Assembly: GCA_964428905.1 (NCBI GenBank)
Contig: CAYSAA010000188.1
Location: 1 to 22,627, forward strand
Length of the DNA stretch: 22,627 nt
Reading direction: 5' to 3'
Source of the DNA: CAYSAA01 sp964428905
Lineage (GTDB): Bacteria; Atribacterota; Phoenicimicrobiia; Phoenicimicrobiales; Stramentimicrobiaceae
Positions 14,926 through 22,627 of this stretch are shown here, in pieces. The notes under the pieces were generated by a model. It was not told the DNA's origin. It saw only the letters and a list, made by a program, of their open reading frames with translations, and did no database searches. Each line of letters starts with the position of its first letter. The stretch's first letter is position 1. The translations under genes were made by a program, and so were the position numbers.

Positions 14926-16428
14926 TTATAACACTTTTACAATTTTTTTTATTTCCTTCTTTCTACCTACGGCGATCACTTTAATTTTCTCTATATGAAG
15001 ATCCTGCAACCCTTTGATATAGATAGTTTTACCATAATCTTTCTCTAATTGTTTCATTAGCATCATCTTACTGCCGGACAATTCTTCCTCTACTTTAGGA
15101 TGAACGCCTAAAAAAATAGCTTCCGCCTTTGAGTGCTGACATAAATCCTCCAGTTTATGAATCACTTGATTGCTAACTGTTTCGGGAGATAATATTCGAC
15201 CATTGCCCGAACAATAAGGACAAGAAACCCGCAACAGTGAATCCAAATCCCTTTTAGAACGTTTACGAGTCATTTCAACCAATCCCAGCTCTGTCGTCTG
15301 AACAACATTAGATTTTGTCCTATCCTTTTTAAGTGCTTCTTCCAACTTTTTAAAAACTTTTTCCTGGTCTTCTTTATTATCCATATCAATGAAATCGATG
15401 ACAATAATTCCACCAATATCCCTTAGTCTTAATTGTCTGGCAATCTCATCAGCAGCTTGTAAATTAGTTTTTAAAATGGTATTTTTCATCTTTTTTCCGC
15501 CGACATATTTACCGGTATTTACATCGATCACAGTTAATGCCTCTACTTCATCAAATACTAAGTAGCCCCCACATTTTAACCATACTTTCTTCTCCAGAGC
15601 ACGATGAATTTCTTTTTCAATGTTATATGCCTCAAAAATCGGCTTATCTCCATTAAAGTAAGACACACGGGGTTTCAAAGTAAGCAGAAAGAGTGCATCA
15701 AGAAAACTGATAATATTTTGATATTCTTTTTTAGAATTGACTACAAACTCATCAATATCTTCAGTAAAAAGATCTCGAATAATTCGGTAAGTCAGATTAA
15801 AATCCTCATGCAAAAGCATGGGCGCTTTTGCCCTACGGCTCCTTTGCTGAATTTTGTTCCACAAACGAATTAAAAAATCCATATCAGTAACAAAATCCTC
15901 TTCGTCTTTGCCTGAACCAACTGTCCTAACGATAAAACCATATTCCTTCTTCTTAATTCTCTGTAGTATTTTTTTTAGTCTTTCCTTCTCCTCTTCCTGT
16001 TCAATTCTTCTTGAGACCGCAATCCCTTTATTGTTAGGCATCAACACCAGATATCTACCAGGTAAACTAATATTAGTAGTGACCCTAGCACCTTTGGGCA
16101 TAATAGCCTCTTTCACAACCTGAACATCGATTTCCTGTCCCACTTTGATCAGGTCTTTTACATCCACAGCTTTGCCATTTTTTCGACTAAAAGATTGTAC
16201 AACATCATTCAAATGCAGAAATGCATTCCGGTCAATACCAATATCCACAAAGGCAGCCTCAATTCCAGGTAGAACATTCATTACTTTCCCTTTGTAAATA
16301 TTTCCAATAATCTTCTGGTCTTCCACTCTTTCAATATAAACTTCTACTAACTTGTTGTTTTCTAAGATAGCAACACGCTCTTCACTTAATCCGCTATCAA
16401 TAATCACCTGTTTAGCAATATTCTCCAT
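14926..16428 (-). CDS. rng: Ribonuclease E/G family endoribonuclease (RNase G type)
   Basis: Cuts single-stranded AU-rich RNA in mRNA decay and in 16S and 5S rRNA maturation. Its 500 residues match RNase G, without the long scaffold tail of RNase E. Seen: the N-terminal RNase H-like part plus S1 domain at about 35-125 (IGNIYKGKVMNVLPGIEAAF), the 5'-sensor/DNase I-like region with IDVNTGKYVGG at 301-311, and GGIIVIDFIDM at 339-349. The metal-binding Asp302 and Asp345 are present. The Zn-link CPYCSGNGR at 403-411 supplies two cysteines for dimer formation. AAAGG lies about 12 bases before the ATG. It sits directly upstream of rplU-rpmA, a common arrangement. Confidence 0.95.
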   Translation of the reverse strand: MENIAKQVIIDSGLSEERVAILENNKLVEVYIERVEDQKIIGNIYKGKVMNVLPGIEAAFVDIGIDRNAFLHLNDVVQSFSRKNGKAVDVKDLIKVGQEIDVQVVKEAIMPKGARVTTNISLPGRYLVLMPNNKGIAVSRRIEQEEEKERLKKILQRIKKKEYGFIVRTVGSGKDEEDFVTDMDFLIRLWNKIQQRSRRAKAPMLLHEDFNLTYRIIRDLFTEDIDEFVVNSKKEYQNIISFLDALFLLTLKPRVSYFNGDKPIFEAYNIEKEIHRALEKKVWLKCGGYLVFDEVEALTVIDVNTGKYVGGKKMKNTILKTNLQAADEIARQLRLRDIGGIIVIDFIDMDNKEDQEKVFKKLEEALKKDRTKSNVVQTTELGLVEMTRKRSKRDLDSLLRVSCPYCSGNGRILSPETVSNQVIHKLEDLCQHSKAEAIFLGVHPKVEEELSGSKMMLMKQLEKDYGKTIYIKGLQDLHIEKIKVIAVGRKKEIKKIVKVL

Positions 16429-16468
16429 CTCTCGGGTATCCTTTTCTCTTTATTACAAAAACTATAAA

Positions 16469-16497
16469 CTTATATATATTATACTCAGTTGAGTAAA
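16469..16497 (-). promoter_or_regulatory. Candidate promoter for rng, overlapping a palindrome
   Basis: Minus-strand TTTACT (16492-16497), a 17-base spacer and TATAAG (16469-16474, 5 of 6). An imperfect palindrome ACTCAGTTGAGT (plus 16483-16494) overlaps the -35 and spacer, where a repressor could bind. The predicted start is near 16462, about 34 bases before the rng ATG. It lies in the 103-base gap after the DUF2344 gene. Confidence 0.4.
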
Positions 16498-16531
16498 CTT
16501 TCCTGAGATTCTTTCTTAGTACAGTTGGCTC

Positions 16532-17233
16532 TTAATCTTTTCCATCTGTAGTAAGAATAAGCTTTTCTCTTATTATTTCCTTAATATAGATACTTCCATT
16601 TTCCCATTCATTTAAAAATGCATTCATAATTAAACGAGGATTAATACTTCCTCTATATTGGATATCAACAACTAAGTGAAAAAAAATATTATTATCTTTC
16701 CTGGAAACAGAAGCCAGCTTTTGAATATAAGGTCGTAAATCAACTTTTTTTACACCTTTTTTAGTTTTCTTCTCCACCATAATATTTTTTTTGCCTAAAA
16801 ATGTATGAACCCGGGAGGATATTAATCCTTCCCATTCTCCCGTCATTTTCTCACCCCTGATTTCTTTCAATCCTAACGAAATAAGGTAAACAGCTGATTG
16901 CAGCGACTGACTCAGGGAAATGCCCTGTTCATGAACTTCCTCCACCTCCGTAATTGTCAAACCAGCAGGGGCAACTTTATTAATCTTGCTTTTAATCTGC
17001 TCAGTATCCAATTCCTTGGTCAGAAAAAAATCTAATATTTCTTGCCAACCAGCTATCCCCAGAGGCAATGCAGGACCAAAAGACACCTTAAATCTGGGAT
17101 TATAACCCTGTGTTAACTCCACAGGCATTTTTGTTCTTCCTAATGTCCGCCGAAATAAAGCATTTAAATCCAGATGCGATATAAATTTTAATGATCCGTT
17201 TTTTTTATATTTAGTGCGATATATGTAAGACAT
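16532..17233 (-). CDS. TIGR03936/DUF2344 family protein, partner of the upstream radical SAM protein
   Basis: A 233-residue protein that begins YIYRTKYKKNGSLKFISHLDL and continues LFRRTLGRTKMPVELTQGYNPRFKVSFGPALPLGI (in part), the conserved core of DUF2344. In this family the domain is either fused to, or encoded next to, the TIGR03960-type radical SAM protein, as here with a 43-base gap. Its biochemical role is not established; the neighbouring RNase G and ribosomal genes suggest RNA or ribosome maturation (inference). I chose ATG 17233; a TTG two codons upstream is possible. The Shine-Dalgarno is weak (GAG about seven bases upstream). The C-terminal half, rich in Lys, is less conserved. Confidence 0.88.
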   Translation of the reverse strand: MSYIYRTKYKKNGSLKFISHLDLNALFRRTLGRTKMPVELTQGYNPRFKVSFGPALPLGIAGWQEILDFFLTKELDTEQIKSKINKVAPAGLTITEVEEVHEQGISLSQSLQSAVYLISLGLKEIRGEKMTGEWEGLISSRVHTFLGKKNIMVEKKTKKGVKKVDLRPYIQKLASVSRKDNNIFFHLVVDIQYRGSINPRLIMNAFLNEWENGSIYIKEIIREKLILTTDGKD

Positions 17234-17276
17234 TAACAATCTCTCAATTTATAAGTTATTATATTGATGGCAGTTC

Positions 17277-19172
17277 TTATTCAAATTTTACTGAATCGAC
17301 AGACTCTTTTTCCGTAATTTCCTGGCAAATCTCTTGTAACCCACAGCCTTTACAGCTGCTATAACGACAATCATCGGTAGTTATCCCTTGTAGGGCTTTC
17401 TGCCATTCCAGCCAGAGAAATTCTTTAGATACTCTACAGTCAACCATATCCCAGGGCATAATTTCTTCTTTCTTTCTTTCCCGATGTGCATAAAAAGAAA
17501 TATCCAGTTGGCATTTTCGAAAAGCCTCTTCCCAGTCACTAAAATTAAAATACTCTCGCCAGGAATCAAATTTACAACCCATGCTATAAGCCTCTTCCAA
17601 TACCCTGCCCAGCCTACGGTCTCCTCGGGCAAAAACAGCTTCTAATAAACTCAAGTTTGTATCGGGAAAACTATAAGAAATACTTCTACTTCGAATTCTT
17701 TTGGCAATATATTTAAATTTTTCCCTTAATTGTTCTCCTCTTTCCTGGGCTGTCCACTGGAAAGGAGTATGGGATTTTGGAACAAAGGCATTAATGCTTA
17801 TATTCAAAGAAAAATTTCTTCCAACCATCTTTCTCCCAGTCGATTCTACCTTTTTCACTATATTGATTATTCCCTCAACATCATCCCATGTTTCCGTTGG
17901 TAAGCCAATCATGAAATACAGTTTAATTCTTCTCCAGCCTTCCTGGAAGGCAAATTGCACAGTCTGGTATAAATCATCCTCTGATACATTTTTATTTACT
18001 ATATTACTCATCCGATCGCTCCCGACCTCGGGAGCAAAAGTCAGTCCGGTTTTTCTGACCCGTTGAGATTGTCTGGCCAATTGCACTGAAAAACTGTCAA
18101 TTCGCAAAGAAGGAAGTGATACACTAACCCCTTCCCCCTGATATCGGTCCACTAATTTTTCTATTAAGCTGTCAATTTGACTGTAATCACTGGAACTTAA
18201 AGAGGATAGTGATATTTCCTCATACCCGGTATACTTCAAACTCTTCTCTGCCAATTCCAATAAGGTATTTTCAGAGCGCTCTCTCACAGGTCGATAGATC
18301 ATACCAGCCTGACAAAAACGACAACCTCGAGTACATCCCCGAAATATTTCCAGGTTTATTCGGTTATGTACAACATCTATATTGGGTACAATAGGAGAAA
18401 CCGGGAATGGTGTGGTATCCAGATTAGTTATTACCCGTTTTTTGATTTTTAAAGGTACCTCTTTTACCTTTTTTCGAAAGGAACAAATTGTCCCATCATT
18501 TAGATAACGAACCTCATAAAAGGAAGGTATATAGATTCCGATTAATCGAACCATTCTTTCTAATAGTTCTTTTCTGGTCCTGGCTTCTCCCTGTTTTGCC
18601 CAGACCTGATAAACATCTATGATCTCATGAATAATTTCTTCCCCATCTCCTATAATAAACATATCAACAAAATCTGCTAATGGTTCCGGATTAAATACCG
18701 ATGGACCACCAGCGATAACCAGGGGATCCTTTTCCCCTCTATCATTATGATGCAAAGGAATATTTCCCAGATCTAACATGTAAAGAACATTGGTATAACA
18801 TAATTCATGTTGCAGACTAAAACCAATGATATCAAAATCATAAAGCGGTCTATAGGTTTCCAGTGAAAATAGGGGTAGATCTTTTTTCAGCATTAATCTT
18901 TCCATATCCTCTGCAGGTGCAAAAACTCTCTCCGCAAGGGCATCTTCCCTCTTGTTAATGATATCATAGAGTATTTTAAAACCAAGATAACTCATTCCTA
19001 TTTCATATAAATCAGGAAAAGCCAATGCAATTTTAACTATTTGATTGCCACCCTTTTTCCTAATTTCATTATATTCTTTTCCCGTATAACGTCCGGGTTT
19101 TTCTACCTGTTCCAGTATTTCCTGAAATAATGTTTCTTTTATCTCTTTGTTTGTTTTTATTTTTTTATGCAC
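17277..19172 (-). CDS. TIGR03960-family radical SAM protein with B12-binding-like N-terminal domain
   Basis: A 631-residue iron-sulphur protein. Residues about 45-215 resemble the B12-binding fold of such enzymes: LAFPDLYEIGMSYLG, then VIAGGPSVFNPEPLADFVD and FIIGDGEE. The radical SAM core follows, with the cluster motif CTRGCRFC giving Cys280, Cys284 and Cys287, which bind a 4Fe-4S cluster for AdoMet cleavage. A C-terminal cysteine group CKGCGLQEIC near residue 610 may hold a second cluster. The start is GTG at 19172, with AAAGG five bases upstream; the ATG just before it opens a frame that stops at once. It stands between rodA and its DUF2344 partner, its usual position. The reaction is unknown. 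Confidence 0.9.
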   Translation of the reverse strand: MHKKIKTNKEIKETLFQEILEQVEKPGRYTGKEYNEIRKKGGNQIVKIALAFPDLYEIGMSYLGFKILYDIINKREDALAERVFAPAEDMERLMLKKDLPLFSLETYRPLYDFDIIGFSLQHELCYTNVLYMLDLGNIPLHHNDRGEKDPLVIAGGPSVFNPEPLADFVDMFIIGDGEEIIHEIIDVYQVWAKQGEARTRKELLERMVRLIGIYIPSFYEVRYLNDGTICSFRKKVKEVPLKIKKRVITNLDTTPFPVSPIVPNIDVVHNRINLEIFRGCTRGCRFCQAGMIYRPVRERSENTLLELAEKSLKYTGYEEISLSSLSSSDYSQIDSLIEKLVDRYQGEGVSVSLPSLRIDSFSVQLARQSQRVRKTGLTFAPEVGSDRMSNIVNKNVSEDDLYQTVQFAFQEGWRRIKLYFMIGLPTETWDDVEGIINIVKKVESTGRKMVGRNFSLNISINAFVPKSHTPFQWTAQERGEQLREKFKYIAKRIRSRSISYSFPDTNLSLLEAVFARGDRRLGRVLEEAYSMGCKFDSWREYFNFSDWEEAFRKCQLDISFYAHRERKKEEIMPWDMVDCRVSKEFLWLEWQKALQGITTDDCRYSSCKGCGLQEICQEITEKESVDSVKFE

Positions 19173-19216
19173 ATGAACCTTTCTATATTTTAGTATTCTA
19201 ATTATATATTTTACAG

Positions 19217-20362
19217 CTATACAAAAAGACTTCTTAAATGAACATTGAGTAACAAACCTATCGCGATAAAATTAGTTATCATAAAGGTACCACCAGAACT
19301 GATAAAGGGTAAAGGAAGACCGGTTGCCGGCATTAATCCCATCGCCATACTTATATTAATAAAAATATGAAAAAACAGAAATGCAACAACACCAGTAGCT
19401 AAAAAAGTACCCAACAGATCCGGTGCCTCTTTGGCAATTTTTATCCCCTTCCATAAAACAAAAATATATAAGGAAAGCAACAATACACCACCAAAAAAAC
19501 CCATCTCCTCTCCAATTACGGAAAAAACGAAATCAGTATGCTGAGCTGGTAAAAATTTCAACTGACTTTGTATGCCACTAAACAAGCCCTGTCCTAATAA
19601 TCCACCAGAACCAATGGCAACCTTGGACTGTATCACATTATATCCGGCTCCCAGTGGATCAAGATTTGGATTTAGAAAAAAAATCAATCGATTTCTCTGA
19701 TACTCCTTTAATAACGACCAGACAGCCGGTAAAGAAGCCAGGGTAATCACAATCATTATCAGGATATGCTGCCATTGAATCCCAGCTACAAAAATCATAG
19801 ACAAAAGTATAGCCAGAAAGACCAGAGAAGTGCCCAAATCAGGTTGCCAAAAAATCAGCATTACCAAAACACCTGTGAAGAGAAAAGGCAAAGCAAAGTA
19901 TAATGAATAGCTTAATTTATCTTTCTGTCTGGACAAAAAATCAGCCATAAAAAAAATCAAGGCAATCTTGGCGAATTCTGCTGGCTGGAAATCAAAACCT
20001 GCAATTTCAATCCATCGACGTGAACCACCGGTTACTCTTCCAAATAAAATCACATATACCAAAACTATAATTGCCAATATATAAACAGGTATTGCAATCT
20101 TTGCTATCTCATGGTAATCAATCAGTGCCACTAAAATACACAGTAAGAAACCCGCAGCAATATAAATAAACTGCCTTTCCGTAAAAAACAATGAACCCTC
20201 ACCCATTAATCCCATATGTGTGGTACTATAGATCACCAATAAACCCAGGATACACAAACACAAGACCGCAAAGACCAGTACATAATCAAGATGCCTGATT
20301 AATCGAAGGGACCTATGTAAGGGGCTTTGTCCGGAGGCAAATCCGGATGTTGTTTTTTTCAT
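19217..20362 (-). CDS. rodA: SEDS-family peptidoglycan glycosyltransferase RodA
   Basis: Polytopic membrane enzyme that polymerises glycan strands from lipid II during elongation, working with PBP2. Its 381 residues form about ten hydrophobic segments. Seen: a tail-like N-terminus before the first helix at about 28-47, the long extracytoplasmic loop with LIFFLNPNLDPLGAGYNVIQSK (in part, after residue 225), and the SEDS signature GLPLPFISSGGT near 347-358. It starts 31 bases after mrdA ends, and the pair forms the elongasome synthase. The Shine-Dalgarno AAAAGG is 13 bases before ATG 20362, longer than ideal; no better in-frame start is visible. Confidence 0.95.
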   Translation of the reverse strand: MKKTTSGFASGQSPLHRSLRLIRHLDYVLVFAVLCLCILGLLVIYSTTHMGLMGEGSLFFTERQFIYIAAGFLLCILVALIDYHEIAKIAIPVYILAIIVLVYVILFGRVTGGSRRWIEIAGFDFQPAEFAKIALIFFMADFLSRQKDKLSYSLYFALPFLFTGVLVMLIFWQPDLGTSLVFLAILLSMIFVAGIQWQHILIMIVITLASLPAVWSLLKEYQRNRLIFFLNPNLDPLGAGYNVIQSKVAIGSGGLLGQGLFSGIQSQLKFLPAQHTDFVFSVIGEEMGFFGGVLLLSLYIFVLWKGIKIAKEAPDLLGTFLATGVVAFLFFHIFINISMAMGLMPATGLPLPFISSGGTFMITNFIAIGLLLNVHLRSLFV

Positions 20363-20393
20363 TACAAATCATAGACCTTTTTAAATTCAGTTA

Positions 20394-22190
20394 TCATTTT
20401 GCTTCTGTCCTCACGTTATCATCTTTCAGCTGAAAATACTTACGTAAAATGTTACCAGCAATTGGCGCGGCAGCCTGGCTACCATCTCCACCATGTTCTA
20501 CAAATACAGTCACACAAATCTCAGGATTTTGATAAGGAGCAAACGCGATAAACCAGGCATGATTTTCTCCCTGCGGATTCTGGGCAGTTCCTGTCTTACC
20601 GGCCAACTCTACTTCTTCAATATTAGCCTGATAACCTGTTCCTTTCTCAATAACTTTTCTCATACCTTCCTTTACTATGCGAAAAGTTTCAGTAGATATA
20701 TCAATTTTCCTGATTAGTTCCGGTTCATATTTTTTAATGATTGCTCCCGATTGAGAAATAATCTTTTCTACATGAAATGGCCTATACATAAGTCCTTCAC
20801 TGGCAATTGCACAGACCATATTATGAATCTGCAGGGGAGTTGCCAGAAGATATCCCTGACCAATAGATAAATTAATGTTATCACCCGGATACCATACCTG
20901 GTTAAATGTCTTCCTTTTCCAATCCTGGGAAGGAACTAATCCTGCCAATTCTCCTGGTAAATCGATTTCTGTTTTTTCACCCAAACCAAACATCCTGGCA
21001 TAATGACTTAAATTGTCAATACCCAATTTTTGCCCCATAGTATAGAAAAAAATATTACAGGAATTAGCAATTGCATCAACAATTGTTTGATAGCCATGTC
21101 CTGGGTCTCTCCAACACTTAAAGGTTAAATTACCCAGCTCGAAATAACCAGGGCAATACACCTTAGTATTTAGATCAATCATATTTTCCTCTAAAGCAGC
21201 AATAGCAGTAATCAATTTAAAAACAGAACCTGGGGGATAAATTCCTTGTATATTGCGGTTACATAAAACATTCTCCTTACTTTGTGCTATTTCCTGCCAA
21301 GCTTGCAGTGATATTTGCTGAGTAAAAAAATTAGGATCATAACTGGGCTGACTAACCATAGCTAAAATCCTTCCGGTATAAGGTTCACTCACTATAGCAG
21401 CACCTTTATGCTCAAACATAATACTCTGAATATATTGTTGTAAATCACTATGAATCGTTAAATAGATGTCATTTCCGGCAATCGGCGCTCGAGACTGGAG
21501 AGTCATTACTTCTCGTCCCAGTGCATCAACCTCTACTTCCTTGCTCCCCTTTTCTCCTCTTAAATAAGAATCATAATACTTTTCCAGACCGGTTTTTCCA
21601 ATCATATCTCCTCCAGCCAGATGAGAATAACTGCTGCTTTTTAGTTCTTCCTCACTAATCTCATTTACATAACCAAGCACATGAGCAGCCAAGTCATGAT
21701 AAAGATATTTCCTTTCTGGTTGCACGGTTAGAAGGGTACCTTTAAATTTATATTTTTGCTCTTCAATTGCAATAATTTGTTCTTTTTCAAGGTCCCTCTT
21801 AACGGTCTGGGCTTGAAAAGGACTCTGTTTTAGTTGCTGGATCTTCTCAATCATATAGGATTCTTCCAGAGGAACAACCGAACTCAATCCATTAGATAGT
21901 GAGTGATAATCCTCTATTTCTGCCGGAATGATTGAAAAATTAACTGCCGGGCGATTGGTTACCAACAATTCCCCCTTTTGGTCATAAACCTCTCCCCTGG
22001 GAGCCTCCTCTACCAAAGAACGAATACAATTATTCAATGATCTCTGTTTGTACTCTTCCCCCCGAATCACCTGTAAGTACCAAAGATTAACTACCAATAT
22101 GACAAAACAGATAATAATTAAAATAAACAAATCACTTAACCTCTTTTGGTTTAGTTCTTTATTTATTTTCGGGTTTTTTTGATTAAACAT
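20394..22190 (-). CDS. mrdA: Class B penicillin-binding protein 2 (elongation transpeptidase)
   Basis: Cross-links peptidoglycan in the cell-elongation complex; anchored in the inner membrane with the catalytic domain outside. I place the start at ATG 22190 (598 residues), with GGAG nine bases upstream, rather than at the in-frame TTG 22205. One transmembrane helix lies at about 21-40. A PBP dimer domain follows, including EAPRGEVYDQKGELL at about 62-76. The transpeptidase domain has the SVFK tetrad at 322-325 with nucleophile Ser322, SCN at 377-379 and KTG at 532-534, all intact. It begins five bases after the mreD stop codon and precedes rodA, the standard mreD-mrdA-rodA order. Confidence 0.96.
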   Translation of the reverse strand: MFNQKNPKINKELNQKRLSDLFILIIICFVILVVNLWYLQVIRGEEYKQRSLNNCIRSLVEEAPRGEVYDQKGELLVTNRPAVNFSIIPAEIEDYHSLSNGLSSVVPLEESYMIEKIQQLKQSPFQAQTVKRDLEKEQIIAIEEQKYKFKGTLLTVQPERKYLYHDLAAHVLGYVNEISEEELKSSSYSHLAGGDMIGKTGLEKYYDSYLRGEKGSKEVEVDALGREVMTLQSRAPIAGNDIYLTIHSDLQQYIQSIMFEHKGAAIVSEPYTGRILAMVSQPSYDPNFFTQQISLQAWQEIAQSKENVLCNRNIQGIYPPGSVFKLITAIAALEENMIDLNTKVYCPGYFELGNLTFKCWRDPGHGYQTIVDAIANSCNIFFYTMGQKLGIDNLSHYARMFGLGEKTEIDLPGELAGLVPSQDWKRKTFNQVWYPGDNINLSIGQGYLLATPLQIHNMVCAIASEGLMYRPFHVEKIISQSGAIIKKYEPELIRKIDISTETFRIVKEGMRKVIEKGTGYQANIEEVELAGKTGTAQNPQGENHAWFIAFAPYQNPEICVTVFVEHGGDGSQAAAPIAGNILRKYFQLKDDNVRTEAK

Positions 22191-22195
22191 CCTTT

Positions 22196-22627
22196 TTAAC
22201 TCCAACGGTTAAGGTAGCTGAATAACTTTCTAATGACCGCAAAAATAAAAGGTGCAAAGATTGTATTGATAAGTGCCTGCATAAAAATAAAACCTTTTAA
22301 AATATAGGCAAAATCATAGTTAGGATAAAGAGCGCTCAATAAAAAATAGATCAACAGATTATTAATCATAGTAAAAATAAAAGTAGCAATGGTAACTAAC
22401 CATAAAAGATGTTGATAAAAAATTTTTTCCTTTATGCTTCCTGACACATAACCGATCACGGTTTTAACTAATGCATTAATGCCCAGTATATGCACAGAAA
22501 AAACATCCTTCAGTAAGCCCCCTACAAATCCGGCCATTACACCTTCTTCAGGGCCAGAGATAAATGACAGGCAGATAACTACAATGAGTATTAAGTCAGG
22601 TTTTACAGTATTGATTCCTAATAAATT
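22196..22627 (-). CDS. mreD: Rod-shape-determining membrane protein MreD, C-terminal 143 residues
   Basis: Partial gene entering from the right edge, its frame open to the last base. It extends 30 codons beyond the internal ATG at 22537. Seen in the visible part: VKPDLILIVVICLSFISGPEEGVMAG (in part) followed by FVGGLLKDVFS, the MreD hallmark of a Pro-Asp helix, a GPxxG turn and a GxxxGLxxD turn. About four further hydrophobic segments follow. MreD is an inner-membrane component of the elongation complex. The missing N-terminus is probably short, since MreD is usually about 160-180 residues. mreC, and possibly another mreB, would be expected just beyond the window. Confidence 0.88.
   Translation of the reverse strand, partial: NLLGINTVKPDLILIVVICLSFISGPEEGVMAGFVGGLLKDVFSVHILGINALVKTVIGYVSGSIKEKIFYQHLLWLVTIATFIFTMINNLLIYFLLSALYPNYDFAYILKGFIFMQALINTIFAPFIFAVIRKLFSYLNRWS

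Overview
The window is an AT-rich bacterial chromosome segment in which all 19 recognisable protein genes lie on the minus strand. It is gene-dense: no gene-free stretch exceeds about 170 bases, and no rRNA, tRNA, insertion sequence, CRISPR array or phage gene was seen. The organism looks like a rod-shaped diderm. It has the MreD/PBP2/RodA elongation machinery, and ExbB/ExbD with a TonB-like inner-membrane anchor and a large exported TPR protein, which imply a periplasm and an outer-membrane or wall target. Gene order is Clostridia-like (mreD-mrdA-rodA-radical SAM-DUF2344-rng-rplU-rpmA-obg, and murA next to an MreB/Mbl gene). However, ribosomal protein L27 lacks the cleaved N-terminal extension of Bacillota and no prp protease gene sits between rplU and rpmA. 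This mix fits a diderm lineage near but outside classical Bacillota, such as Atribacterota. That assignment is inference, not proof.

Layout in the direction of transcription (right to left): (1) 22627-19217, cell elongation: mreD (cut by the window edge), mrdA (PBP2), rodA. (2) 19172-14926, RNA-related block: a B12-binding-like radical SAM protein, its usual DUF2344 partner and ribonuclease G. (3) 14853-14111, rplU-rpmA with a sigma-70-type promoter, a structured leader able to form two exclusive hairpins, and a strong terminator after rpmA; then obgE. (4) 12743-6313, the most unusual block, with its own candidate promoter: a 1203-residue exported CsgG/FlgO-like plus TPR protein, ExbB-type and ExbD-type proton-channel proteins, and a protein with a TonB-like anchor and Pro/Glu-rich spacer but DUF3048 domains in place of the TonB C-terminal domain. 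(5) 6161-248: a XerC/D recombinase bracketed by short repeats, a purine nucleoside phosphorylase with a base-site residue suggesting adenine or MTA specificity, a small membrane protein, MtnA, MurA and an MreB/Mbl protein. (6) 211-1: the start of an exported SpoIVB-type S55 peptidase-domain protein, cut by the window edge.

How they fit: blocks 1 and 5 make and guide peptidoglycan (MurA makes precursor, MreB/MreD/RodA/PBP2 polymerise it). Block 4 looks like a proton-motive-force-driven envelope machine whose output domain is DUF3048. Block 2-3 is ribosome and RNA housekeeping. PNP plus MtnA form a probable methylthioadenosine salvage pair.
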